From the NCBI GenBank assembly GCA_002358905.1, contig DEPT01000070.1:21339-85338 (forward strand): a stretch of 64,000 bases of DNA. Reading direction: 5' to 3'. The notes under the pieces were generated by a model. The model was not told the DNA's origin. It did not search any database and was given only the letters and a program-made list of their open reading frames with translations. Source of the DNA: Akkermansiaceae bacterium UBA3385 (GTDB lineage Bacteria; Verrucomicrobiota; Verrucomicrobiia; Verrucomicrobiales; Akkermansiaceae). Every line of letters starts with the position of its first letter. The first letter of the stretch is position 1. Position numbers and translations under genes: made by a program. Positions 53,195 to 61,826 of this stretch are shown here, one piece after another.

Positions 53195-54139
53195 ATGATT
53201 CACCGCACCTTCATCCCCTTGATTTTGTTTACTACCCCTCTGCTTTCCCAGGAGGAATGGATTGAGCTGGAGGATGTGGAAGCTACCACCGTGGCAGAAA
53301 TTTCCCAGCAAAGCCGCACCGCAGCCGAAGCGGGCGATGCCGCAGCCCAGCTGCAGCTGGCGCGCTGCTATTTCACCGGTAGCGGCGTGCAGCAATCCAC
53401 AAAGCAGGGCATGCAATGGCTGCGTAAATCAGCCGAACAGGGATATGCCGATGCCCAATGCCACCTGGCAGAACGCTATTTCAGCGGACAGGGAGTGGAG
53501 CGCGACCCTAAGGAGGCCTGTACCTGGTGGGTCAAAGCGGCAAAACAGCATAATCACGAAGCCATGTACCGGCTCGGCATGGCACACCTGAGCGGCGAAG
53601 GCGTGCAAAAAAGTGATATTCTGGGCATTGCCTGGCTGGAACGCACCGCCGCCGCCGGCCACACCGAGGCTCAATGCAGCCTGGGTTTCTGCCGTCTTCA
53701 GGGTGTAGGATGCACGCAGAACTTTGCTGAAGCAGCCACATTGTTCCGCAAAGCCTCCGAAAAAGGCCATGCCAACGCCACCTTCTGGCTCGGTTTCTGC
53801 CGTCTTTACGGCATAGGTGTCGAGCGCACCCCTGAACAGGCCATAGAGCTTCTGCTGCGTGCGGCAGATGGGCTGAGCGCACCTGCTGCCGTGCAGCTGG
53901 GGCGGTGTTATGAAATCGGCAACGGTGTTGCTGCCAATGCCGAAACAGCCTTTGACTGGTACTGGCAAGCAGCCCGCATGGAAAACACGGAAGCCTGCTA
54001 CCGACTCGGTCTCATGCTGCTGGAAGGCCGCGGCTGCAAACCGAACAAGGAGAAAGCCGCCAAGTGGTTTAAAAAGGCCGCAGAGAAAGGTCACGCCCGC
54101 GCTCAACAGAAGCTGGAGGAAATGAATCAGAATAATTAA
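53195..54139 (+). CDS. Secreted Sel1/TPR-like repeat protein
   Basis: A 314-residue protein with a signal peptide (about 1-18, ending LLS) and about seven Sel1-like repeats from residue 45 to 305, each with the pattern A..LG..Y..G.GV......A..W...AA..GH. Clear units are DAAAQLQLARCYFTGSGVQQ, ADAQCHLAERYFSGQGVER, HEAMYRLGMAHLSGEGVQK and TEACYRLGLMLLEGRGCKP. Such repeats bind other proteins; no enzyme domain is seen. It is the first gene of a six-gene operon with a secreted paralogue pair, a patatin and two membrane proteins. Confidence 0.88.
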   Translation: MIHRTFIPLILFTTPLLSQEEWIELEDVEATTVAEISQQSRTAAEAGDAAAQLQLARCYFTGSGVQQSTKQGMQWLRKSAEQGYADAQCHLAERYFSGQGVERDPKEACTWWVKAAKQHNHEAMYRLGMAHLSGEGVQKSDILGIAWLERTAAAGHTEAQCSLGFCRLQGVGCTQNFAEAATLFRKASEKGHANATFWLGFCRLYGIGVERTPEQAIELLLRAADGLSAPAAVQLGRCYEIGNGVAANAETAFDWYWQAARMENTEACYRLGLMLLEGRGCKPNKEKAAKWFKKAAEKGHARAQQKLEEMNQNN

Positions 54140-54145
54140 CACATC

Positions 54146-55030
54146 ATGAAACCGCTCACTCTCCTCCTGCTCTGCCTCGGGCTTTTTCCCTGCTCAGCCG
54201 ACATGCCCGCCCAGGCTCCTACCCGTCAGGAGCAGGCCGCATATACCACGGCGGATGCCCTGCAGGATGCAACGGCTGCCTTCCACGTTCTCAGCCGTGT
54301 GAATACGCTGTGCAGCAGCATGGACTACCCTGGACTCAGGGATGAAGATGAATTGCCGGTTCCGGAGCAGATTCGTCAGATTACGCAAAAGGTCCGTCCT
54401 TATTGTGCCCGCCTGCGCCAGCTGCCACCGGAGCAGCTGAAACAGGTCTGCATGCTGACAGATGCCATTCTGTGGCAGAGCGACTGGATTGTCAGGAATT
54501 ACTGCTCAGCGATTGTGCCGGATATCGAGTTTGAATGGTTGGACTGGGGATTCGAGGAACTGGCAACCTGCGCTTTCCTCATCCAGCGGAGACTGGACAG
54601 TCGCACGGCAACAGGCGAAGAAAAAGCCGCCTGGCACGAGCTGCTGCAGGAGCTCGGCGGTGAGAAATCTCTGGATATTCCCAGCAAACTCCTCAATGAA
54701 CGCTGGGCAAAGGATTACAAGACCGCCCTCAACTTCTATAAGGAATTCTGCGCTGCGGCTATGGAGAAAAACGAAGCTGCCTGTCTCAATAAGCTGGACG
54801 AACAAGCAGAGGTTCTGGAGTATTTCCGCCAGGGTGGTGAATTGGAATTACTGCGGGTGAATGCTCTGGTGGCAGCATTTGAGGAAGCGCTGGACACCAT
54901 GAGGGACAAAAGCCCCTTCCCCCGCCCCATCCTGACGAAGAAACGCCGCACCCCGGCCCGCATGCAGGCACTGGAGCCCTTCTTCTCGTCCGTACCGGCC
55001 TTGAAGACTTTGTTATTCGACACGAAATGA
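54146..55030 (+). CDS. Secreted protein of unknown family, tandem paralogue 1
   Basis: A 294-residue exported protein with a signal peptide (about 1-18, ending CSA) and a mostly helical body. Blocks shared with the next gene are LPPEQLKQVCMLTDAILWQ, ERWAKDYKTALNFYKEF and PARMQALEPFFS. No motif of a known enzyme was found. It follows the Sel1 gene after 6 nt. The fold and role are unknown; the conserved helical blocks suggest a real functional domain and not disorder. Confidence 0.75.
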   Translation: MKPLTLLLLCLGLFPCSADMPAQAPTRQEQAAYTTADALQDATAAFHVLSRVNTLCSSMDYPGLRDEDELPVPEQIRQITQKVRPYCARLRQLPPEQLKQVCMLTDAILWQSDWIVRNYCSAIVPDIEFEWLDWGFEELATCAFLIQRRLDSRTATGEEKAAWHELLQELGGEKSLDIPSKLLNERWAKDYKTALNFYKEFCAAAMEKNEAACLNKLDEQAEVLEYFRQGGELELLRVNALVAAFEEALDTMRDKSPFPRPILTKKRRTPARMQALEPFFSSVPALKTLLFDTK

Positions 55031-55050
55031 ATCTGAACCATTAGACTTTC

Positions 55051-55884
55051 ATGAAGAACCCTCTCCCCTTTCTGCTCTGTTTCGGCATTCTCCCCGGCTC
55101 TGCCGACCTGCCCGCTCAGACTCCCACCCAGCAGGTGCAGGCGGCCTATTCCACTCAGGATGCCCTGAAGGATGCGCTTGACCTCTACAAGCAATATTTC
55201 CGCAGTAAGGGTATCAATATCCACCTCTACGAGGGTGAGTCCCTGCCCGCCGGGCTGCAGATGCTCACCAGGGCCATTCATCCCTGGTGCGCCAGGTTGC
55301 ACCAGTTGCCCCCGGAGCAGCTGAGGCAGGTATGCATGCTGGCAGATGCCATTCTGTGGCAGAAAGAATGGATAAAGGATGAGCTGATGGTTGAGTACAA
55401 TATCGATACTGACCGGGATGAAATGGATATCATCCACGGGTTTGAAAAACTCGCCGTTGAAGCAGAATGGCTGCGCAGCATAGAAAAATCACCGGAACGG
55501 GAAGCCCTGCTACGCGAATTCGGTGGGGAATCCGCTCTCGAGCTCCCTGCAAAGCTCCTGCAGGAACGCTGGGCAAAGGATTACAGGACCGCCCTCAACT
55601 TCTGCAGGGAATTCTACGCTGCCGCCTGCGAAGCAGACGAAACCAAAGCACTGAGCAAACTGCGCGAGCAAGCGAAGGTGCTGGCTTATTTCCAGAAAGG
55701 CGGAGAGCTGGAGATGATTCGGGTAACCGCCCTGGCCCATACCTATATTGATTTCATGCTGTATGATATAGGAGAGCCGACATCTTCTCCGCAGAAGCAC
55801 CTTACCCCGGCCCGCATGCAGGCACTGGAGCCCTTCTTCTCAGCCATACCGGAATTGAAGCGTTTATTAAATTACTCAAAATGA
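55051..55884 (+). CDS. Secreted protein of unknown family, tandem paralogue 2
   Basis: A 277-residue exported protein with a signal peptide (about 1-18, ending GSA) and clear similarity along its whole length to the preceding gene (ADLPAQTPTQQ at the mature start, LPPEQLRQVCMLADAILWQ, ERWAKDYRTALNFCREF). The main difference is in the segment after the signal peptide and in a shorter middle. A recent tandem duplication is likely. The stop overlaps the patatin start (ATGA), so translation is coupled to it. Confidence 0.75.
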   Translation: MKNPLPFLLCFGILPGSADLPAQTPTQQVQAAYSTQDALKDALDLYKQYFRSKGINIHLYEGESLPAGLQMLTRAIHPWCARLHQLPPEQLRQVCMLADAILWQKEWIKDELMVEYNIDTDRDEMDIIHGFEKLAVEAEWLRSIEKSPEREALLREFGGESALELPAKLLQERWAKDYRTALNFCREFYAAACEADETKALSKLREQAKVLAYFQKGGELEMIRVTALAHTYIDFMLYDIGEPTSSPQKHLTPARMQALEPFFSAIPELKRLLNYSK

Positions 55885-56726
55885 AGCGAGGACTTGTACT
55901 GGAAGGCGGTGCCATGCGCGGCATGTTCACCGCCGGTATCATGGATGTGATGATGGAGCATGGCATCACCTTCGATGGTATTGTGGGCGTTTCCGCCGGA
56001 GCAGCCTTCGGGGTAAACTACAAATCCGGCCAGATTGGCCGCGCCATCCGCTACAATGAACGCTTCTGCAATGACAAGCGCTATTGCAGCATCCGCAATC
56101 TCTTCCGCGATGGCAACCTGTACAGCAAGGATTTCTGCTATGGAGAAGTGCCGCTCGTGCATGACCCGTTCGATTTCGAGGCTTTCGAGACCGACCCTAC
56201 CGAATTTCACATTGTCTGCACCGATGTGGTGACCGGCAAGCCGCATTACCATGTGTTCAAAGGCCGCGATGACCACGAATTCGACTGGATACGAGCCTCG
56301 GCCTCCATGCCGCTGGTATCGGAAATCGTGGAAATCGAGGGGCTGAAACTGCTGGATGGCGGCATTGCCGATGCCATTCCGCTGCAGTATTTTGAGAGCA
56401 TCGGCTACACGCGCAACGTGGTCATCCTGACCCAGCATGCAGAATACGACAAGAAGGAAAGCGTGGCCATGCCCTTCATCCGCTTCCTGTACCGCAAATA
56501 TCCGGCGCTGATTCAGGCCATGGAGGTGCGCCACCTCATGTATAACGCCCAACGGGACTACGTAAATCGCCAGGAAGCCGCCGGCCAAGCCCTGGTCATC
56601 CGACCCACGGAGCCCCTGCCCGTCAAGCGCCTTACCAAGGACCCAACCGTTCTCCGCGAGACCTACAATATAGGCCGCGCCACGGCAGAGAAACGGCTGA
56701 ACGAAATCCGCAACTATCTCGGCTAA
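55881..56726 (+). CDS. Patatin-like phospholipase
   Basis: A 281-residue serine lipase of the patatin family, probably hydrolysing phospholipid or acylglycerol esters. The oxyanion loop GGAMRG (9-14), nucleophile elbow GVSAG (36-40, Ser38) and the catalytic aspartate in LLDGG (Asp159) are all present. There is no signal peptide, so it acts from the cytosol unless another route exports it. Layout matches short bacterial YjjU/RssA-type patatins. It overlaps the preceding secreted-protein gene by 4 nt, and a membrane protein gene follows after 15 nt. Confidence 0.92.
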   Translation: MKRGLVLEGGAMRGMFTAGIMDVMMEHGITFDGIVGVSAGAAFGVNYKSGQIGRAIRYNERFCNDKRYCSIRNLFRDGNLYSKDFCYGEVPLVHDPFDFEAFETDPTEFHIVCTDVVTGKPHYHVFKGRDDHEFDWIRASASMPLVSEIVEIEGLKLLDGGIADAIPLQYFESIGYTRNVVILTQHAEYDKKESVAMPFIRFLYRKYPALIQAMEVRHLMYNAQRDYVNRQEAAGQALVIRPTEPLPVKRLTKDPTVLRETYNIGRATAEKRLNEIRNYLG

Positions 56727-56741
56727 GCCCCGGGCACACTC

Positions 56742-57209
56742 ATGGAACCGCTATTCTTCATCCTGCTCCTGCTCATCCTTATAGGGCTGTGTATTCGCGT
56801 CATTATACCGAAAAAAGACGGAACCGTCTTTGCCGGAGCAGGCCCCAGAGGCACCATCTACCCCAAAAAGCAGAAGTTAAGATATATCCGGTGGGTGCTT
56901 CTGAATCTGCTCATCATCGTGCTTCTGGTCACGATAGGGTGGCTGATTCTGCAGGAGAAGACAGCCGCAGACAGCCCGACCGCAGCCCATATCATCGCCC
57001 TTGTCCTGTGCTCACTACTCTGCGATGTATTCCTGAACGCCCTGCTGGGTTGCATCTATGTCCTGACGCGGCTCATCACCCAGAAAAAGGAACGAACCAA
57101 CATCATGTACGGAAAGCTGGTGTTGTTCGCTTCGGTCACCTTATTCCTCGGCCGCTACGTGTTCAGCATCCTGAGCGGTCTTCTGAACGGCAGATTCAAC
57201 GCGCCATGA
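56742..57209 (+). CDS. Small membrane protein, unknown
   Basis: A 155-residue protein with four hydrophobic helices (about 2-22, 48-66, 80-105, 122-143) and basic loops. No family recognised. It is the fifth gene of the Sel1-patatin operon and overlaps the next gene by 4 nt. Confidence 0.65.
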   Translation: MEPLFFILLLLILIGLCIRVIIPKKDGTVFAGAGPRGTIYPKKQKLRYIRWVLLNLLIIVLLVTIGWLILQEKTAADSPTAAHIIALVLCSLLCDVFLNALLGCIYVLTRLITQKKERTNIMYGKLVLFASVTLFLGRYVFSILSGLLNGRFNAP

Positions 57210-57658
57210 TTTACGGGACTGTAGTCCCGTACTCCGATTTTCTACCACACCATGACATTATGACAGGCATAACCACCTTACTTGCTGATACCAGATACCT
57301 TTCGGAATCCCCCTATGGTCTGTGGGGGGGTATCATGGTTGTGTTTCTGCTCGGGCTGCTGTGCTACAACGCCTGGGTGGATGACGCCATGGAACGCCGC
57401 CGGGGCTACTATGTCCTGGCCGCAGCGCTGGTGCTGGGGCTGCTGATTCTGTTTACCCTGCACATCTGGCAGGTGGACCCCATGGAGCTGTTGCGCACCA
57501 TCTACAAACGCCCGGGGCTCAGATACCGCCACAGCTCATATAACGGACTACTCTTCCTCTCACTGGGGTGGATTGCCGCTTCCTGGGGGATCGGCTATGC
57601 GCTCGATAAACTCCTCCACCGCCCGACAGACAATGATGCGGAGGAAGCGGAGGACTAA
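57206..57658 (+). CDS. Small membrane protein, unknown
   Basis: A 150-residue protein with three membrane helices (about 38-54, 69-88 and 115-135) and an acidic C-terminus. No family recognised. The start at 57206 overlaps the previous stop as ATGA, which would couple translation. A second ATG at 57260 is possible: an 8-bp perfect hairpin (57213-57230) lies between the two, and the residues before Met19 do not look conserved. Last gene of the operon. Confidence 0.6.
   Translation: MIYGTVVPYSDFLPHHDIMTGITTLLADTRYLSESPYGLWGGIMVVFLLGLLCYNAWVDDAMERRRGYYVLAAALVLGLLILFTLHIWQVDPMELLRTIYKRPGLRYRHSSYNGLLFLSLGWIAASWGIGYALDKLLHRPTDNDAEEAED
57213..57230. repeat. Perfect hairpin at the start of gene 57206-57658
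   Basis: ACGGGACT and AGTCCCGT form an 8-bp stem with a 2-nt loop, 4 nt after the ATG of the sixth operon gene. It could hinder initiation at 57206 or mark an untranslated stretch before 57260. Confidence 0.6.
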
Positions 57659-57694
57659 GCCACATGCCGCATGCAAAATTCATGGAGCCGCCCG

Positions 57695-58267
57695 TCAGTA
57701 GCGCTGCACAGCTGACGGGTTGTTTCGCACAGCCCATTCACAGTACGCCCCGTAGCTGTATTTCCAGACCATCGTCCCCATAATACCCAGTAGAATCACC
57801 AGGCACAGGCTGCGCGCTCGCAGACAGAAACGGTCGCCCACCTCGCCCCGTAAGGCAAAATAGGCAACCAGCCCCACTAGAAACGACGGCAAGGTAATCA
57901 ATGGAGCAAGAAATACCACGCCCATGCCCACACCATCATTCAGACGAGCCAGTGTGGCGGCGGTAAAAGCGAAAAACCAGGCTCCACCAACCTGAAGCGC
58001 AAACCAGGAGACGATTCGGTGGATGGCATTTTCCTTATCCCCGGGCAGATACAAGACAGAGCACAAGCCAAAACCGAAATACAGACAGTTCAGCATAATC
58101 TCCCCGCAAGGCTTTACGACAAAGTGGCTATGATGCAGCACGTACAACCATAGCTGATAGATAGCACCACCCACCAGCCACACGCCCACCATGGCACAGG
58201 GGCACAGTATCGTCACCCAGCGCAGAGCCTTTTGATTGACCTCAGTGTTTTCCGGCACTTCCTCCAT
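57695..58267 (-). CDS. Polytopic membrane protein, unknown
   Basis: A 190-residue protein with about five membrane helices (near 16-36, 50-68, 84-103, 112-138 and 152-170). The N-terminus is acidic (MEEVPENTEVN). No family recognised. The start 58267 is chosen because a very good promoter (TTGACA, 17 bp, TAGACT) ends 7 nt upstream; the longer frame to 58306 would run through the promoter. It is convergent with the Sel1-patatin operon. Confidence 0.65.
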   Translation of the reverse strand: MEEVPENTEVNQKALRWVTILCPCAMVGVWLVGGAIYQLWLYVLHHSHFVVKPCGEIMLNCLYFGFGLCSVLYLPGDKENAIHRIVSWFALQVGGAWFFAFTAATLARLNDGVGMGVVFLAPLITLPSFLVGLVAYFALRGEVGDRFCLRARSLCLVILLGIMGTMVWKYSYGAYCEWAVRNNPSAVQRY

Positions 58268-58274
58268 ACCCCTG

Positions 58275-58303
58275 AGTCTACCACCCAGCCCGAAGCGTGT
58301 CAA
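58275..58303 (-). promoter_or_regulatory. Leaderless-type promoter, gene 57695-58267
   Basis: On the minus strand: TTGACA (perfect), 17 bp, TAGACT, then 7 nt to ATG 58267. Confidence 0.7.
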
Positions 58304-58375
58304 CACCAGCCAAATAAGGACAGGAGTACTTTTAATTTATGACCTCCACGTTCTTAAATCAGTTGTATTATAATC

Positions 58376-58403
58376 TTGCTTCCAGGTAGGAATTAGCTAT
58401 AAT
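58376..58403 (+). promoter_or_regulatory. Promoter of the flavodoxin-fold reductase gene
   Basis: TTGCTT, 16 bp, TATAAT; predicted leader about 20 nt to ATG 58430. A second TATAAT-like box (58369-58374) lies just upstream. Confidence 0.55.
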
Positions 58404-58429
58404 CACGAAAGAGAGTCATATAATTCACC

Positions 58430-58969
58430 ATGAAGAACATTCTCATTATCTCCGGGCACACCGATACCCAGCACGATTCCGTGGCCAACAAGACCATACT
58501 GGAACAGCTCGAAACGCTGCTTCCCGGAAGCTGTACTGTGTATCTCGACCGCCTGTATCCCGATTTCCAGATTGACGTGCAGGCCGAGCAGGAAAAACTC
58601 CTGTGGGCGGATACGATTGTGCTGCAGTTCCCCGTGTACTGGTTCTCCATGCCTTCGATTCTGCACCGCTGGATGGAGCAGGTATTCCTGCACGGCTTCT
58701 CCCACGGCTCCACGGGCGACAAACTGCGAGACAAGGTGCTGGTCGTTTCCTACACCACCGGTGCGCCCGCCGAAGCCATGGATTGGGAAACATTCTTCAC
58801 CAACCTGCGGGGCACCTGCCGTTTCACGGGCATGCAGTGGGGCGGCTGCGTGGGCACAGGCGGAGTCTCCTACCAGCTGCGGAATGACCCGCAGATGCTG
58901 GCCGAAATCACCGCCAAGGCAGAGCAACACGCCCGCCGACTGGTAGAGCATCTGCAGATGCTCAGCTGA
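58430..58969 (+). CDS. NAD(P)H oxidoreductase, flavodoxin-like fold (MdaB/KefF-like)
   Basis: A 179-residue flavin reductase of the NQO1/MdaB/KefF class, probably reducing quinones or similar electrophiles with NAD(P)H. Evidence is the N-terminal ILIISGHTDTQHDSVANK FMN-phosphate loop (read in two parts), the LQFPVYWFSMPSILHRWMEQVF block (about 65-86) which is the family hallmark, and the YTTGAP segment (about 108-113). Length is typical. It stands alone with its own promoter and a strong terminator. Confidence 0.87.
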   Translation: MKNILIISGHTDTQHDSVANKTILEQLETLLPGSCTVYLDRLYPDFQIDVQAEQEKLLWADTIVLQFPVYWFSMPSILHRWMEQVFLHGFSHGSTGDKLRDKVLVVSYTTGAPAEAMDWETFFTNLRGTCRFTGMQWGGCVGTGGVSYQLRNDPQMLAEITAKAEQHARRLVEHLQMLS

Positions 58970-58986
58970 ATGCATCTCACTTTCCC

Positions 58987-59015
58987 GCCCCGCGGCAAAT
59001 CACCAGCCGCGGGGC
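58987..59015 (+). terminator. Terminator of the reductase gene
   Basis: A 10-bp GC-rich perfect stem (58987-58996 with 59006-59015), 9-nt loop, followed by TTTTC. The right arm lies inside the 3' end of the convergent gene at 59000-59593 and encodes its last residues. Confidence 0.85.
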
Positions 59016-59593
59016 TTTTCGCATTTTGTGCAGGCTTCAATCGCCTGCTCAAGCACCTGCTGCACATTTTTCACCTGCGGGATATCCATGAAACCAATTT
59101 GCTGCACCTCGTCCCGCACGCGTTTATCGATATACCACCCCTTCCGCTCAGCAAAGACGATATTGCCGCTGCCGTCGCCCCGCACAGCCACGGTTTCCAC
59201 CAGTTCCCACTGCAGAGGGAACACGCAGGGGCGGAAACCAAGCGGCGTGGCTTCCATCACAATAGCGCGCTTGCTGGTGAGCAGGTAGAAAGCATGGCAC
59301 CGGGCATGCGATTTCCGCCACCTGCTGAACAGAAAACACGCGGAGGGGATGCAGAGCAACAGCGCCACAAGAAAGGTCTGCCAATACTCAATTTCATAGT
59401 AAAATTCCCCTGTCGAAGGCGGGCAGAAGGTGATGAGCAGCACGATAGCCACGATACTCAGTGCATGCCAGCGCAGCATCGGGTCCAAAGGAGACTCCGG
59501 CCGAAGCACCAGCAGCACCTGCTCGTCTTCCTGCAGAACAGATCGCACATAATTGATTTCACGAGTCTTCAACCCCCAATCGAGAATACTCAT
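59000..59593 (-). CDS. Two-helix membrane protein with PH-like domain
   Basis: A 197-residue protein with two membrane helices (about 43-57 and 72-88) and a C-terminal domain in which YLLTSKRAIVME and the following strands resemble bacterial PH (bPH2-type) domains: the T(S/N)KR motif is typical. The N-terminal LQEDEQVLLVLRPE segment also fits that family. Function is unknown. The final residues (KPRGW) are encoded in the terminator hairpin of the convergent reductase gene. Confidence 0.7.
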   Translation of the reverse strand: MSILDWGLKTREINYVRSVLQEDEQVLLVLRPESPLDPMLRWHALSIVAIVLLITFCPPSTGEFYYEIEYWQTFLVALLLCIPSACFLFSRWRKSHARCHAFYLLTSKRAIVMEATPLGFRPCVFPLQWELVETVAVRGDGSGNIVFAERKGWYIDKRVRDEVQQIGFMDIPQVKNVQQVLEQAIEACTKCEKPRGW

Positions 59594-59668
59594 ACACCAA
59601 TACTACCACACAACGAAGGAACACGCGACACAAAATCCTGCACCAGCCCGAGGAACACGCAAAAAGTC

Positions 59669-59697
59669 TTGAAATTGCAGTGCAGAAAGCGTACACT
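59669..59697 (+). promoter_or_regulatory. Promoter of the Gfo/Idh/MocA-lipoprotein operon
   Basis: TTGAAA, 17 bp, TACACT; leader of about 25 nt with a run of eight C before ATG 59729. Confidence 0.6.
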
Positions 59698-59728
59698 CTG
59701 CGCACAATATTATCCCCCCCCTTTTATC

Positions 59729-61048
59729 ATGGAAAATGGCAGAATCACCCTGGCAGGCATCGGTTGCGGCTCCCGCACGCGCACATACATGAAACTGGCA
59801 ATGGAATACCCGGACAAGTTCCGCATCGTGGCGGCAGCTGACCCTGTAACTGTACGCGCCGAGCAGGTGCGTGACTTTGCTCCCGAAGAAGAGCGCAGCA
59901 GCATCCGCCTGTTTGCCAATGCCGACGAGCTGCTCTCACAGCCGAAACTGGCAGACGTGGCCATTATCGGCACGCAGGACGACTACCACTTCGAGCCAGC
60001 CAAGCGCGCGCTAGAGCTTGGCTATGACCTGCTGCTCGAAAAACCCATTTCCAAGACCCTGCGCGAAACTCTGGAGCTGCGCGACCTGGCCGAGAAACTG
60101 GGTCGCCGCGTAGCCATCTGTCACGTGCTGCGCTACACTCCGTTCTACAACGCCATCCGCAATGTCATCCGCAGCGGTGAGCTGGGCGAAATCATGACCT
60201 TCAATGCCAACGAAGGCGTGGGTGCCTGGCATTTCGGCCACTCCTTCGTGCGCGGCCACTGGGGCAACAGCACCAAATCCACCCCCATGATTGTGGCCAA
60301 GTGCTGCCACGATATGGACATTCTCTACTGGCTGCTCAACCGCCCCTGCGAGCAGGTCTCCAGCTTCGGCGAGCTCTCCTTCTTCCGCAAGGAAACCCTC
60401 ACCGAACCCCGCCCTGTCCGCTGCACCGACTGGACCACCCCCATCGGCGAAGACCCGTGGGATGCCCGCAAGTACATCACCGATGACTCCTGCCGCCGCT
60501 GGCTCAAGATGGTGATGGACGGCGTGGATGAAGCCACCCCCGAGCAGATTACCGAATGGCTCAAGACCTCGCCCTGGGGCCGCGATGCCTTCCAGTGTGA
60601 GGACAACGACCAGCCCGATCATCTCGTGGCCATTCTGCGCTACATGGGCGGCATTACCGGCACCTTCACCATGACCGCCTTCGAGGAAGGCCGCCACATC
60701 GAAATCTACGGCACCAAGGCCAAGCTCCGCGCCGGCGCATTCTACAAGGAAAACGGTCCCGGCGAAATCACCATCACCGAGCATTTCTCCAAGAAGATGC
60801 GTAAGGTCGATATCGAGGAAGCCGACGGCGGCTATGCCGGCCACGGAGGCGGTGACTGGGGGCTGGTAAGCAACCTGTACAACGATATGCGCGTGGTGGA
60901 GGACACCACCCTCATGACCACCCCCATCCAGGCCAGCGCTCACTCCCACGTCATCGCCTTTGCCGTGGAGCACGCCCGCCGAACCGGCGAAGTGGTCGAC
61001 ATCAAGGAGTTCGAGCGCCGCGTACTTGCCGGCGAGCTTAACTACTGA
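59729..61048 (+). CDS. Gfo/Idh/MocA family oxidoreductase
   Basis: A 439-residue NAD(P)-dependent sugar or cyclitol dehydrogenase family protein. The N-terminal Rossmann domain has GIGCGSRTRTY (10-20) and the family EKP motif in LLLEKPISKT (Glu104-Lys105-Pro106); the C-terminal catalytic domain includes KCCHDMDILYWLLN (His and Asp of the active site) and extends about 60-100 residues beyond short family members. The substrate is not predictable; in gut Verrucomicrobiota this family is often linked to glycan use. The start 59729 is set by the Rossmann strand; a long upstream extension of the frame is not coding. Confidence 0.9.
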   Translation: MENGRITLAGIGCGSRTRTYMKLAMEYPDKFRIVAAADPVTVRAEQVRDFAPEEERSSIRLFANADELLSQPKLADVAIIGTQDDYHFEPAKRALELGYDLLLEKPISKTLRETLELRDLAEKLGRRVAICHVLRYTPFYNAIRNVIRSGELGEIMTFNANEGVGAWHFGHSFVRGHWGNSTKSTPMIVAKCCHDMDILYWLLNRPCEQVSSFGELSFFRKETLTEPRPVRCTDWTTPIGEDPWDARKYITDDSCRRWLKMVMDGVDEATPEQITEWLKTSPWGRDAFQCEDNDQPDHLVAILRYMGGITGTFTMTAFEEGRHIEIYGTKAKLRAGAFYKENGPGEITITEHFSKKMRKVDIEEADGGYAGHGGGDWGLVSNLYNDMRVVEDTTLMTTPIQASAHSHVIAFAVEHARRTGEVVDIKEFERRVLAGELNY

Positions 61049-61070
61049 TTTCTCACCCGCCTCTCAACAC

Positions 61071-61784
61071 ATGAGCCCCCACCTGCGCAGAGTATGCACC
61101 ATTCTGGCTACCACGCTGGTGGGGGCTTTGATTTCCTGCACAGCCGTGCGCAAGGGGAACTTCACCATCGTCGACCTCGGCGGAGCGGTGAACAACATAG
61201 GCCTTGCCGAGCCACACCTGCGCGAAGAGCCCCTGCCCCCCGGCAGGAAACCGCGTCGCCCACACATCAGCGCGCCCGATTCCGATATACGTATACGGGT
61301 CTGGAAAAAGGATGAGCGCTACCTCATACAGCTACCCATCACCTACCTGCCCGCCCGGAACCCGCTGATTTACAACACGCGTCACACCAAACGCCGCAGC
61401 AAGGCTGAGCTTCAGCAGGAGCTCCACAGCTACCCCGCCGAATACTTCTACGCCGAAATGGCGGCTCACACCTACCGCCAGCTCCTCAGAATACGCAAAT
61501 ACGTCAGGACAAAAGACCTCCGCAACATCCGCATCCTGACGGCAGATGAAGTATCGCTGGCCGACTGGGAACCCCTGCTCAATGTGCACGGCAACGAGCC
61601 TGCCCCCCAAGGCGTACCGCACATTCACTTTTACCGCAGTTCCTTCCCCGTACCGGACCGCTGCACCTGGTACCACTACTGCCTCACTCCCATCAGCATC
61701 GGGGCTCACATCCTCGATATCCCCCTCTCCATCATCGCCACCCCCATAGGCTGGCTCGCCTACCCCGAGGAGGAGACAAAATAA
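61071..61784 (+). CDS. Lipoprotein, unknown (YceK-like ending possible)
   Basis: A 237-residue lipoprotein. The N-terminus is basic, then hydrophobic, ending in the lipobox LISC (Cys near 23). The body is basic and Pro-rich in the first half; the end (ILDIPLSIIATPIGWLA) resembles the closing segment of YceK/YidQ-type small lipoproteins, but this is weak. The start 61071 is 22 nt after the oxidoreductase stop, so it is probably in the same operon. The following gene has the same layout. Confidence 0.68.
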   Translation: MSPHLRRVCTILATTLVGALISCTAVRKGNFTIVDLGGAVNNIGLAEPHLREEPLPPGRKPRRPHISAPDSDIRIRVWKKDERYLIQLPITYLPARNPLIYNTRHTKRRSKAELQQELHSYPAEYFYAEMAAHTYRQLLRIRKYVRTKDLRNIRILTADEVSLADWEPLLNVHGNEPAPQGVPHIHFYRSSFPVPDRCTWYHYCLTPISIGAHILDIPLSIIATPIGWLAYPEEETK

Positions 61785-61826
61785 AGCGAACATTCCATTA
61801 TGATGGCTGGCGACAAATATGCACAC

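Noticed and set aside
58970..59728. A 253-codon N-terminal extension of the Gfo/Idh/MocA protein
   Set aside because: It runs antisense to the PH-like gene and across a promoter; the Rossmann strand begins at 59729.
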